Assembly: GCA_030762935.1 (NCBI GenBank) | Contig: CM060880.1 | Span: 17,043,001-17,107,000, forward strand | Source of the DNA: Hymenopus coronatus | Taxonomy: Eukaryota > Arthropoda > Insecta > Mantodea > Hymenopodidae | DNA length: 64,000 nucleotides | Reading direction: 5' to 3' | Shown: positions 53,848 through 64,000 of the stretch, in pieces | How the letters are laid out: each line of letters opens with the position of its first letter | How positions within the stretch are numbered: position 1 is the first letter of the stretch | Notes under the pieces: model-generated | The model's database searches: none | What the model saw: the letters and a program-made list of their open reading frames with translations, nothing else | What the model was told of the DNA's origin: nothing | Position numbers and translations under genes: made by a program

Positions 53848-54500
53848 AACCTCAAACAAAAAGAAAGTCAATGGAACGGCGTCGCACAACCTCACCGAAG
53901 AAGAAACTGTGCCATCGACAGGGAAAGTGATGGCGACAGTGTTCTGGGATGCACAGTGTGTGATTATGGTTGAATTTTTGGAGCAGGAATACACAATAAA
54001 TTCTGTCCGATATGTCAGCACCCTCAAAAAACTTACAACACGTCTTCGGCGAGTTCCCCCAACAAAAACCATGGTGGATGTTCTTCTTCTACATGACAAC
54101 GCAAAACCACACACCAGTCATCACACCACTGAAGCGATTGTAAAAACTGGATGAGAAGTCTTGCATCATTCCCCATACAGCCCTGACTTAGCACCATCAG
54201 ACTACCATCTGTTTGGGCCGCTAACGGAAGCTCATCGTGGGATTCGCTTTGAAAATGCAGAGGCGTGAAAACATCTGTGCGTCAATGGCTTCGGAAGCAA
54301 GACTGAGCATTTTACCACACTGGAATACATGTTCTTGTTAAAAGATGGACCAAAACTGGAAAAGGACGGGGATTATATTGAAAAGTGAAAATTTAATCCT
54401 TAATGTTGTAGTTTTCATGCTGTGTAATCAAAGTTTAATTTTCTTACAAATTTAAAGAGAAAAAAAAATAGGAGGCATTAGTTATTGACTGACCCTCGTA
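53140..54500 (+). mobile_element. Second mariner transposon, both TIRs present
   Basis: TA duplications flank 53142-54498. Both ends carry CGAGGGTCAGTYAATA-type inverted repeats of about 40 bp running into T8-9. It is a different lineage from the element at 34704. Its internal transposase is broken and contains a 45-T expansion. Confidence 0.88.
53426..54390 (+). pseudogene. Mariner transposase pseudogene with internal poly-T
   Basis: Pieces in order: STVRRWIRRYNEAEGQTSL with GRPVTAVTPRNIE (53430-53580), a VTGD-like first-Asp region at about 53770, then a run of 45 T at 53802-53846 inside what is normally HFFEPQTK, then TGKVMATVFWDAQ (53915-54000), LLLHDNAKPHT (second Asp) and SPYSPDLAPSDYHLFGPL (third Asp, about 54165-54220). 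Several frameshifts. Confidence 0.82.
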
Positions 54501-54975
54501 GGATGCGGTTTTGTACGTTAAAACAGTTCTTGTAAGAGCGACGTATCCATGTTTCATCGACGCAGAAACTCGACAGGAATACGATGGAAAAGTGCCAAAC
54601 CAACTTGCGAATCGATCACGCGATTGCGTTTATTCTCCATTGAGAGCAAACGCGGCACGCATCTTGCCAAAACCTTTGTCAGACCTAATTTTTGGTGCAA
54701 ACTTCAGAACACTGTACCTTGTGATATGAGTGTGGCCTCTACTATTTTGCGAACTTTGATTCGTCGATCACTCAAAAGCATAGGACGTCCGGAATGATGT
54801 TCATCATTTGTGGATGTACGGCCACGTTTAAATATATTCATCCAATTTTAAATTGTTACAAATGCAGGAGCAGATGTGCTATGAACTTCATCCAACTCGG
54901 CTTTTATCTCTTTCGGTGTTAAGCCTTTTAAATAGAACTGTTTAATCACCGCTAGAAACTCGTTTTTTTTCATCT
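54500..54975 (-). pseudogene. Mariner transposase N-terminal fragment, third lineage
   Basis: Minus-strand reading from 54972 gives MKKNEFLAVIKQFYLKG, KEIKAELDEVHSTSAPAF, then a stop, then FKRGRTSTNDEHHSGRP, the diagnostic mariner linker, and later CVPRLLSMENKRNRV. At least three stops or frameshifts. It ends at the edge of the 53140-54500 element, so it was probably the target of that insertion. Confidence 0.8.
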
Positions 54976-55504
54976 TTCTAAACAATCACAAGATTGTTGA
55001 TTCAATCGCCTATAGCAACGAAACCACGTGATGGATATAGCTGAAACTTTAACTCCCTTCTAGAAAGAGACGACGGTTACTGAATACAGACTTTTTTTCG
55101 ATGCTACGAGTATAATTTCTTGGATTTTCTAAGGACTTATTGAACGCTCCTTGTAATCCGTCATTAACGACGGTACTAGCAAATTTAAAATTCAGCGCAG
55201 ACGACTTTTGGTGTAGATGTGGGGTGGAGCGCCACATTGCATGAAGATGGTGTATTTTGTATCCGTCTAGGAATGACGAAGTTCTGTAAATGACGTAGTA
55301 GCGCTTCCCGTTTACTGTAACAGCCTGTCTTATTCGATACTGCCTCCTTGGAAGCAATAAGGGCAAATTATGAATTTTGAAGTGAGTCACACCATACAGT
55401 AACTTTTAAATCATGAATACCTTGTTGAATTAAAGTCTGAGGGTCATTTTCTAGTCAAAGGCTGAAATTATGTATGTTGACTCGACTGAGGAATCGCGAT
55501 ATTT
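54976..55504. other. Gap, possible transposon debris
   Basis: Between two transposase relics. It may belong to one of them, but I could not align it to a family motif. Confidence 0.35.
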
Positions 55505-55785
55505 AAAACAATCTTCATGCATTATGGCGCTCCACTCCACGTCTACACCCTTGCAAAACAAAAACTTATAGAAATATTTGTCAATCGTGCCATCAGTAGC
55601 CACATCCCAACAATGTGGCCTCCACGATTTCCTGATCTCAATCCGACCGACTTTTGGTTGTAGAGTTACCTTAAAGAATGAGCTTTTCTGCCCAATGCAA
55701 CTAAAAATGCTATCTCGCAAGAAATTGCCAATATTCCAAGACATTTACAAAATGCTGTGCAAAGAGTGCCGAAATCATTGAAATG
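55505..55785 (+). pseudogene. Tc1/mariner-type transposase C-terminal fragment
   Basis: Plus-strand reading gives HYGAPLHVYTLAKQKLIE, ISSHIPTMWPPRFPDLNPTD and a broken YLKE segment, then IPRHLQNAVQRV. WPPRxPDLNPxDFWLW is the third-Asp motif of a Tc1/mariner-related group common in insects. A stop replaces the Trp after DFWL. Confidence 0.75.
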
Positions 55786-55794
55786 AAACGGAGT

Positions 55795-56035
55795 TTTATT
55801 TATGGGCGTTCTTTAACTACCTCAGCGTCTCATTCTATATTGGGCGTGAAAGACCGTTTAAGTTTGCTCAGATGCCTCTTAATCAGACTTGAGGTTGTTT
55901 TACGTGCCATAAATCTACGACACGGGTCAAAGACTTTACTTCCCTTCCGAAGGAAGCATGCTAAGGATTTTTACGGCCGAAAATATCCATCATCCTCCGC
56001 TGGGATTGAACCCACGATCTTGGGAATATGAAGCA
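55795..56035 (-). mobile_element. SINE family B copy
   Basis: Same body (GGGCGTGAAAGACCG, TCTACGACACGGG, CTTCCGAAGGAAGC read on plus) with a degraded tRNA-like head. Confidence 0.7.
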
Positions 56036-56423
56036 ATGTTTTGTAAAGCCCATTGTTTGCCCAACCCCGTGATGACATTTTGTTTCTTTCCTTTCTCAAA
56101 TATATTTATAGCGGTTAGGGTTAATGTTTGAACTGACTTTTGAAAGACGCTACAATTATAACCTATAAACGAGAATGGTTAGAGAAAGTTGTGTGAATGT
56201 TTGCATAGAGTTTTACACGTGGCTGTCAAAATTAACGAGATTATATTTTTTTCACTAATTTAAATTAGCTTTATATAGGTGTATATAAATTTATCAACTA
56301 CTATTCAATTTAGTAAAACATGTTTTCATCAATAATATAAAGAGAGCTCGAATTTTTATTTAGAGAAAAGTTGTAGCTCGAGTTGTATTTAATACGGTTA
56401 TTTCGTGAATAAAATAACAATGA

Positions 56424-56684
56424 TTAGCCTATATGGATAACACGAAGAATAATATTCCTAAAATCCCCTTTGCCTTGACGCATATTTGCATCGAAATCAC
56501 TGCAACTTGATGTCCATAAATCATGGCCTCGTTGCTTACAGAATTCGTTGAACTGGTTCCACACGCTCTCTCTGTTGTTTTCAGTGTTCTGCGGCTTTGA
56601 GTTTTCAATTAATATGTCTATTTCAGCAATAAACCTTTCACCAAAACGTTTTGGAACTTCCCCCATTATGTACGGGAATATCAC
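56424..56684 (-). CDS. Short ORF resembling the N-terminal part of a tyrosine-recombinase-like domain
   Basis: 86 codons. ERFIAEIDILIENSKPQNTE followed by SVWNQFNEFCKQRGHDLW resembles the SAM-like core-binding segment found in Crypton-derived and related proteins (NSKNT..TxxAVxxFxxYCxxxG). No catalytic Arg/His/Tyr part follows. It could be a transposon relic or a host exon; the similarity is by eye only. Confidence 0.3.
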   Translation of the reverse strand: MIFPYIMGEVPKRFGERFIAEIDILIENSKPQNTENNRESVWNQFNEFCKQRGHDLWTSSCSDFDANMRQGKGDFRNIILRVIHIG

Positions 56685-57394
56685 TGCACACTGATGCTAT
56701 TATTATTATTAGACGAACATTAGTTCAGAGAGAAAACAAATGCTTGTGGGTGTGATTAAAAAAACAATTAAAAAGCAGAAATAATGAATTCCGATTGGTT
56801 GAATTTTACGGTATGATCACGTGTCATGAACAAGAAAGTCCTTATAAAATCCACGTTAGTATAGAATTAGTTTAATTTATGTAGTAAAATATGTTAATAG
56901 AATATAAATAATATCGTTGCTCACCTTCTATGTGGAGAGTTAGAGCGCTGGAAATAACAAATCGCTGCACGGCCAACTGAAACTTTCCGAGCACGCAATT
57001 ACAGTTTGTCATGACACAGATTTTAGTTTAAATGAGGAACAATTAGAGGGCGGTGCAATACAACTTTGGCAGCGATTAAAGAGTTGGTAATTTTATGTCA
57101 GAGATATCGTAGCAATCGCAGTTATGGAAAGTTTCATTTTCCTGATGGCCTACAACACGTTACGTAAATACCCTCTCGATATTATATTCCAGGGGTGTCA
57201 CAACATTAGGCTTTCAAAATATACGTAATTTTGTCTACAACTGATAGAGTAAATATTGCATGTATACACAGATGAGTATGCAATACTTGTTTTGGGATCC
57301 ATGAAATCAAAACAAAGACTTCCACAGAAATTCCTGGTTTATGTAACTGGCAGGGGAAGTATTGCATTAATATACAGATTTCACATGAAATTCA
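56685..57394. other. Gap, nothing recognised
   Basis: AT-rich; no repeat or gene motif. Could contain the promoter of the 56684 frame. Confidence 0.35.
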
Positions 57395-57600
57395 CGCTTT
57401 CAGATACCTGATACCAAAGTAAAGGTATCCAGAGAAATGCCACTGATGTAAAAATTTTTGCAATCTGCCCAATTTATTCTGTAGATTCCTGATTTTTTTG
57501 TATTCTGAGATTTGATCTTGTAAGTTGTTGCAGAGTATTTTTTGTAGGCTGAATTTATTTTGAAGGGGGGGCAAGTGTGATTTTATGTTTTTTAAATACT
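57395..57600 (-). pseudogene. Penelope-like GIY-YIG fragment (minus)
   Basis: Minus-strand reading: FKINSAYKKYSATTYKIKSQ then NTKKSGIYRINWADCKNFYI, the start of the nuclease domain. No longer open. Confidence 0.55.
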
Positions 57601-57829
57601 TTTTGAAACTTGTGGTGCAGTTTTGGGTAATAAGTGAACTTTTTGAAGCAAGGTTTATCTATTGGTGGGTTCATTTTGTGTTGTCTGTAATTAACTTCCG
57701 TTGTTCGAATTTTTGTTATTTTTATCTATTAATTTTTGCTTAAAGTCATTGTTTTTTGCTGCAAATATTATGTGTTTGTACTGTGTTGTATTGTTTATCT
57801 TTTAATGCCGTATAGACCAGTATATGGGT

Positions 57830-57990
57830 GAGGCTGCAGAACACAAAAAATCAGGAACCTACAGAATTGCAACAAATTTTACATCGTAAAAACAAAGACA
57901 CCTTGAAACAAGACTTAAAGAACACATGAGAGCAGTGAAATACAAACAAACTGACAAATCAGTTGCTAAATACACCTTATAAAGCCCACC
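57830..57990 (+). pseudogene. Penelope-like GIY-YIG fragment (plus)
   Basis: Plus-strand reading: EHKKSGTYRIATNF, then after a break RHLETRLKEHMRAVKYKQTD. Related to the 57395-57600 fragment but inverted, and to the ORF at 6884. Confidence 0.6.
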
Positions 57991-58190
57991 AGATATGCAG
58001 CAGAAGAAAATCCACATCGTTAAAAATCAATGTCACATATTTAACTTTGAATTGTCACCACAAAATACATTGTGGAGGTTCGTCACTCAGTCACCAGGGA
58101 ACGTCACACCTCAACATAAAACATCCTGTAGAAATTCAGTTGGAAACCATTGACAATGATGCCCACATGGCTTCAAACCAGTGTGGAAAA

Positions 58191-59046
58191 ATCTGATGTG
58201 TTCCATTCACATGACTTTCACTATATCTCTGTAAATTATTATTGTTAATAAACTTATCTTTTATTTATTTCATGCTAATCGAGAAAAATTAGCAGAAATA
58301 GTCTTATTTCTTGCTTTATTGTAAATAGAAACGAAATAAGGGAGTACCATAGGTTAAAGTGAAAGCCAAAAGCTGTTTGCTATGTGACTGATGTTCCTTT
58401 GTTTGTATGGACAGGAGTTGACAAATTCCTGTATGAGAAAAGTATGTTTTTCAAATATGAAACCAAGGAAAAGGAATATCTCAAAAACGATCAACTCCAC
58501 GAAAAAGATGTGTATAACATAAATGGGTGTTTTAACGTGCTCTACATTTTTTGTGGGCTAAGTTTTTGTCCATCTCCTACGGTTTAGTAGTAATGAAAAA
58601 TTCATCCAGAATAAAGTAGTCTTCACAGGCTATTCCCAGGAAATTCAAAATATATATTTTGTTTGTCAGGTAAATAACTTTAATATACGATATTTTAATT
58701 AAGATCGTTAGAGCAATTTTTTAGAAAATCAAAATTTTTGAAAAAAGTTCTATGTGAAGGGTAGTTTGGGGTGGGGGGATTTTTCTCAAAATCTTCGTGT
58801 CGCATCCCTGGAAGATACTAAACTTAAATACTAAGTTTGGTACTTAATCGACTTTTCGTTTTTGAGTTATCGTGTTCACTGACACACACGCATACACACG
58901 GACCTTTTTCTGAATACTCTTTTTTTTGTGGATACAGGGGACCCTAAAACATATATTTCCGGTGAAATCTCGGTATCGAATTTTTTGGTGGAGTGCAATA
59001 CATTCTCTATACACTATGTACATAGTGAGTATAGAGAAAGTAAAAA
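58191..59046 (+). mobile_element. Helentron-like repeat, full copy
   Basis: Starts ATCTGATGTGTTCCATTC, ends CACTATGTACATAGTGAG then GAGAAAGTAAAAA. Very similar to the copy at 21806. Confidence 0.82.
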
Positions 59047-59479
59047 TTATACGTAAGTGATACTTAAGTGTTACAAATACAACTCAGAAATATTCAATTC
59101 ATACGTATCACTGTTCCAAAATACCCTTGCATTAAACTTGTTGTTATATTCATTTTCTTCTTTTAATATTTGGTTTTCAGTGCAGTTAATTTATTCCTTC
59201 ACCTCAATACTTCACTAATGGCTTCTTCTATGTTTTAATATACCTACTTATAGTCTTTTGTTTGTGTTTTATAACCTTTATATTTTAAATTATGCAACAT
59301 TTCATGTGATTAATAATAGGAAATGAGCAGTTTAGTTGCTGCCATTGACCAAATGTACCTGTCCACCATTTTGTTTTCTCTCACAGATGTGATCAAAGGT
59401 GGATGGTGGGTATAACTTTTATAACACAAGTATATCACAGATGTGGTCAAAGATGCTATATTACACTATAAAAGGTTTC

Positions 59480-59528
<49 letters not shown>

Positions 59529-59799
59529 GCGATGCATGGTCCCCGGATAATCATAACGCAACTACATAGCGTTAAACGTGTGGGTACCAGGTGCTGATAA
59601 GTTGGTGTTAAAGTAAATCAGGCTGAAAAAATGCCTTAGCATGTCTTTAAAACTGCTGCCCGAGTATAGAAATATCGATCTTTAGCAGCTGGTTACTAGC
59701 GTTCTCAAAAATCTGTAAAATCTCGAACTAATCACTTGACAGTGCGACACTGAACATTCATTAACTACGTTCTTGAGGTAGCCTACTCTGGAGGCCTTT
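59047..59799. other. Gap with TA microsatellite
   Basis: No gene motif apart from the microsatellite at 59485. Confidence 0.4.
59485..59526. repeat. (TA)n microsatellite
   Basis: About 21 repeats of TA. Confidence 0.9.
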
Positions 59800-59938
59800 T
59801 TTACTTTCTCCAATACGCACTATGTACATAGTGTATAGAGAAAGTATTGCACTCCACCAAAAATTCGATACCGAGATTTCACCGGAAATATATGTTTTAG
59901 GGTCCCCAATATCCAAAAAAAGCATTTTCACAAAAAGG

Positions 59939-60011
<73 letters not shown>

Positions 60012-60744
60012 GTGTCCGTGTGTCCGTGTGTCTGTGAACACGATAACTCAAAAACGAAAAGTCGGTAAAATACCAAACCTGGTATTTAAGTTTAGCATCT
60101 TCCAGGGATGCGACACGAAGATTTTGAGAAAAATCCCCCCACCCCCAACTACCCTTTACATGGAACTTTTTTAGAAAATTTTGATTTTTTCAAAAATGGC
60201 TCTAACGATTTTGATTAAAATTTCGGATATTAAACATATTTACCTGGCAAATGAAATGTATATCTTGAATTTTCTGGGAATAGCCTCTGAAGAGTAGTTT
60301 ATTCTGGATGCATTTTACTAAATTTTGAATGACTGCTAAACCGTAAGAGATGGACAAAAACTTACTACACAAAAAATGTAGAGCACTTTAAAACACACAA
60401 TTTATGTTATATACATTTTTTTCGTGGAGTTGGTCGTTTTTGTGACATTCCTTATTTTTGGTTTCTGCTATGAAAAACGTATACTTTTCTCATACAGGAA
60501 TTTGTCAACTCCTATCCATATAAACAAAGGAACTTCATTGACCTAGCAACCAGCTTTTGACCATCACTTTAACCTAAGGTTGTCCCTTATTTCGCTTCTA
60601 CTTACAAGGAAGCGAGTAATAAGACTATTTCTGCTAATTTTTTTTTCTGATTAGCATAAAGTAAATAGAAGTATAAGCTTTTTAAGAATTATTTGTTGCA
60701 GGGATATGGAGAAAGTCATGTGAATGGTACACATCAGATTTTTT
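59800..60744 (-). mobile_element. Helentron-like repeat with 66-bp GT expansion
   Basis: Palindrome GCACTATGTACATAGTG at 59817-59833; (GT)n at 59941-60006; end near 60744. Confidence 0.82.
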
Positions 60745-60751
60745 CAACTGC

Positions 60752-60826
60752 TCTGGTGGCTTAATGCGTAACGCGGTAAGCCCCAAAGGTCATGAGTTCA
60801 ATTCTTATCATAAGGTAAATGTTTTT
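60752..60826 (+). mobile_element. tRNA-like SINE head between two Helentron-like copies
   Basis: CTGGTGGCTTAATGCGTAAC and GAGTTCAATTCTTATC as Pol III-type boxes. No stable cloverleaf. Confidence 0.45.
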
Positions 60827-60833
60827 TTGTTAT

Positions 60834-61701
60834 TTTTACTTTCTCTATAGGCACTATGTACATAGTGTATAGAGAATGTATTGCACTCCACCAAAAAATT
60901 CGATACCGAGATTTCACCGGAAATACATGTTTTAGGACCCCCTGTATCCATAAAAAACATGTTCAGAAATAGGTCCGTGTGTCCGTGTGTCTGTAAACAC
61001 GATAACTCAAAAACGAAAATAAGCTAAAATACCAAAATTGGTATTTAAGTTTAGTATCTTCCAGGGATGCGACACGAAGGTTTTGAGAAAAATCCCCCAA
61101 CCCAAAATTCCCTTTACATGGAACTTTTTTCGAAAATTTCGATTTTCTCAAGAATGGCTCTAACGATTTTGATTAAAATATCGTATATTAAAGACATTTA
61201 CCTGACAAATAAAATGTATATCTTGAATTTTCTGAGAATAGCCTCTGAAGAGTAGTTTATTCTGGATGAATTTTACGAAATTTTGAATAACTGCTAAACC
61301 ATAAGAGATGGACAAAAACTTACTACACAAAAAATGTAGAGCACGTTAAAACACACAATTTAGGTTATATAATTTTTTTTTCGTGGAGTTCATCGTTTTT
61401 TAGACATTCATTGTTATTGGTTTCTGCTTTGAAAAACTTACACTTTTCTCATACAGGAATTTGTCAACTGCTGTCCATACAAACAAAGGAACTTCAGTCA
61501 CATAGCAACCAGCTTTTGACTTTCGCTTTAACCTATGGTACTCCCCTATTTCGCTTCTATTTACAAGGAAGCAAGTAATAAAACTATTTCTGCTACGTTT
61601 TTCTGACTAGAATGAAGTAAATAGAAGTATAAGCTTTTTAATAATAATTTGTTGCAGAGATGTAGAAAAAGTCATGTGAATGGTACACATCAGATTTTTT
61701 T
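60834..61701 (-). mobile_element. Helentron-like repeat, full copy, tandem to the previous one
   Basis: Same orientation as the copy at 59800, separated by 90 bp with a tRNA-like head. Palindrome GCACTATGTACATAGTG, almost no GT expansion. Confidence 0.82.
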
Positions 61702-61714
61702 CATTCCAGACGAA

Positions 61715-61800
61715 GTGCCGTGATACGTGAACGAGACCCGAACTCGGAAACTATCTTTCACTTGAAAGCCAGTATCTAATCACTAGAGAGGTACGCTGTA
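61715..61800 (-). mobile_element. tRNA-like SINE head
   Basis: Minus strand CTCTAGTGATTAGATACTG and CCGAGTTCGGGTCTCG as boxes, just beyond a Helentron-like copy. Confidence 0.45.
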
Positions 61801-61988
61801 ATATATCCCTTCGTTTTTCGCGTTATGCTCTCGAATGGTTCATAAATTAGCCAGTGGTACTGGCACTTCAGAAACTTATAGCCGTTGCTTCGAAATTTCA
61901 ATAAACAGGCCATAAGTCTCCTATCTCAAATTACTTAGTTAAGTAATCTACATATTCTATGTAAGTATTTCGGTATAGTTCATTAACA

Positions 61989-61990
<2 letters not shown>

Positions 61991-62050
<60 letters not shown>
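61991..62050. repeat. (GT)n microsatellite
   Basis: About 30 GT repeats. It is not inside a recognisable Helentron-like copy. Confidence 0.9.
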
Positions 62051-62344
62051 TGGGAGAATCATGCCAACAGGAGCTGTATCCGGCGGGTCTGGTTCAAAAC
62101 CTATTCGTTACATATAAATTGCCTGCTAAAGCCTTTCCCAGAATATCAAATAACCTAGCCACTAAAGGGTTCAGGCTTGTGTGCATAATTATTTAGTATA
62201 TCAAACTTAAAGTCTCTATTACGTGGTATTACAAATGTATTGCATTTATATGCTTTCTTTACACATTCATCTACAAAAATGTATTTATTAGCCCATTTCT
62301 CTGAGGAATATGCTGCTAGCTCTAGGCTAGTTTTTCTTTTCTTT

Positions 62345-63020
62345 CTTTTTTACTTTCTCTACCCGTACTATGTACAAAGTGTAGAGACATTAATAAAATT
62401 CGATACCAAGATTTCACCGGAAATACATGTTTGAAGACCCACTGAATAAAATAATTAGAAAAAATATCCGTGTAAGTGTGTGTGTGTGTGTCTGTGGGAA
62501 GCACAGTTCAAAAACGAAAAGACCGTTAAATACCAAACTTGGTAAGAAGTTGTTAGTAGAGCAGCTAGAGAAAGTCAAGTGAGTGTAACACATCAGATTT
62601 TTGTTATTCAGGTCGTTTTAAAACAAATATTTTCAGTGAAATCTCAACATCGAAATTTTGTACACATCTTGTACAGTGATAGTCGATTTGTTGTAAATTT
62701 TTCTATTCAAAATATTAAATTTGATGTGTCCGAGTGTTTGTTCTTTCAGTTTTAAATTACTTACACTTTTCTCATTCGGGAATTTCTCAATTCCTGGTCA
62801 TAAAAACAAAGGAACTTCAATCTCATCACAACCAGGTTTTAAAAAAGTTTACTATCGTTTTATGCTAGTTTCCCTTCTACTTATAAGGTAGCAAGTAATA
62901 AGACCATTTGTGCTAAGTTTTATCTCGATTAGCACGAAGTAAATAGAAGAATAAATGATTTAACAATAATTTATTCGGGAGATGTGAAGAAGGTCATGTG
63001 AATGAAATAAATAAGATTTT
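62345..63020 (-). mobile_element. Helentron-like fragments, rearranged
   Basis: Palindrome end at 62348-62545 with internal deletion, a 5' end at 62550-62605, and another 5' half at 62740-63020. Confidence 0.6.
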
Positions 63021-64000
63021 TTGTTTTAAATAGTTAATTTTATTTACATTACTCTATATGAAAGACCCTGAATATGCCGCATACAAGGGACTTGCATGTC
63101 AGGGTTTGAATAACAAAGTTTCTATTACGTGATTTTAATGGCAGTTCATAATCACAGCCTTCTCTGTTTCTCAGAATGTCAGTCACTTGCAATGCCTTCT
63201 TAAATAATTAGAACACATGTTGCACGTCATGACAAACTGTAACTCTGCGAGCCGAAAGCTCCAGCAGGCCGTGCCTTCGACAATAACAGATCTGCTCTCA
63301 GATAAGTAATTAAAAATAATGTTAGTTATAGTATAAATTAAACCTTATATCTCTTAGGGGTAATGGCCTCCTAATTACGTAGGAGAAGCTCATTTATTAC
63401 TCACACAGGGAGCCAGTCCGCATGAATTTGAGCTATTTGTTTATTTGAAGTCCCTATCTGATCCAACAGTACCGTATTTCATATGTGCAGAATAAAGAAC
63501 CCTTCGTGCAATAAAGAATTGCCGAATTCAACATGCGCAATTGCTATCGAACGCCGGTTTATGGTGGGTATACCTCTTGCAGATCGGCGAAAACCTTGAG
63601 AGAATCGCGCTCGAGAGGCAGTTTCCAGACTAGTACTGGAGTTCGTGATGATATATTAGATACCTAAAACTCTTAACTAATTTCCGCTTCATTTACAGAG
63701 CTTATTTCTGATAGAATAAAGTCACCAATCAGTGTTCAGCAATAGCTAGTTTTGTGAATGTGTATACGCTGTTCTTATTTAACATTAGAGACCAGACACA
63801 GAGAAGGATAAATCAAAACATTAAGGTACCGTAACAAAAATCCTGCATAAGGATACGCATCCTTTCACTGTATTAATTATTGTTATTATTATTATTTTAA
63901 TAATAATAAATATAATAATAAAATAATAATAGTAAAAATAATAATAATGAAATAATAATAATAATAATAATGTAGTAATCGGCATATACAGAGCAGAATT
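63021..64000. other. Right end, nothing recognised
   Basis: No frame, SINE head or Helentron-like copy seen, only the terminal AAT-rich repeat. Confidence 0.4.
63870..63972. repeat. AAT/ATT-rich simple repeat
   Basis: Imperfect AAT/ATT triplets near the right window end. Confidence 0.85.

Noticed and set aside
59761..60051. Frames made of Cys-Val or His-Thr repeats (also 61993-62196 and 22736-23122)
   Set aside because: Translations of GT/CA microsatellites.

Overview
This window is eukaryotic and almost certainly from an insect nuclear genome. It is AT-rich and repeat-dense, contains arthropod transposon families (mariner, Penelope-like, Tigger/pogo, jockey-type LINEs, tRNA-derived SINEs), and holds one intact insect-type odorant receptor (OR) gene split by GT-AG introns. 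A large-genome insect is plausible, but I cannot name the order or species.

Host gene: the only gene I can build completely is an OR on the minus strand. It has six exons between 47678 and 40568. All junctions are GT-AG and keep frame, giving 407 codons plus stop, with the C-terminal OR signature and a downstream AATAAA. Intron 1 holds an unusual minisatellite of about 85-bp units that look like copies of the exon 2 splice acceptor plus the first part of exon 2. That array was later split by a 1.4-kb element with 38-bp terminal inverted repeats. A weaker candidate host exon lies at 6056-6146 (+).

Repeats by region: (1) About 25 copies or fragments of one 0.85-0.95 kb repeat occur in both orientations from 2.4 kb to 63 kb. 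Each has a strong palindrome at one end, a 12-bp subterminal inverted repeat and an internal GT/CA microsatellite, which resembles Helentron-derived DINE-1/HINE elements. (2) A 6.5-kb complex at 27.95-34.44 kb holds three intact gag-only (ORF1-only) non-LTR retrotransposons plus a 5'-truncated one. Three of these are joined head-to-tail at poly(A) tails; the fourth sits inside an inverted copy of a promoter-bearing unit with a clear 9-bp target duplication. (3) Several degraded mariner lineages occur at 8.2, 34.7-36.0, 39.8-40.1, 47.9, 49.0-49.8, 50.8 and 53.1-55.8 kb, two with both terminal inverted repeats. (4) There are Penelope-like GIY-YIG fragments (6.7-7.5 and 57.4-58.0 kb), a Tigger/pogo relic (23.2-24.9 kb), two jockey-type LINE tails (15.4 and 19.7 kb), at least three SINE families, and several microsatellites and minisatellites.

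Nothing here behaves as an operon. The elements are mostly nested, and their nesting order gives a relative history: the Helentron-like family both hosts SINE insertions and interrupts mariners; the gag-only elements are among the youngest, with open frames, long A tails and near-identical copies.
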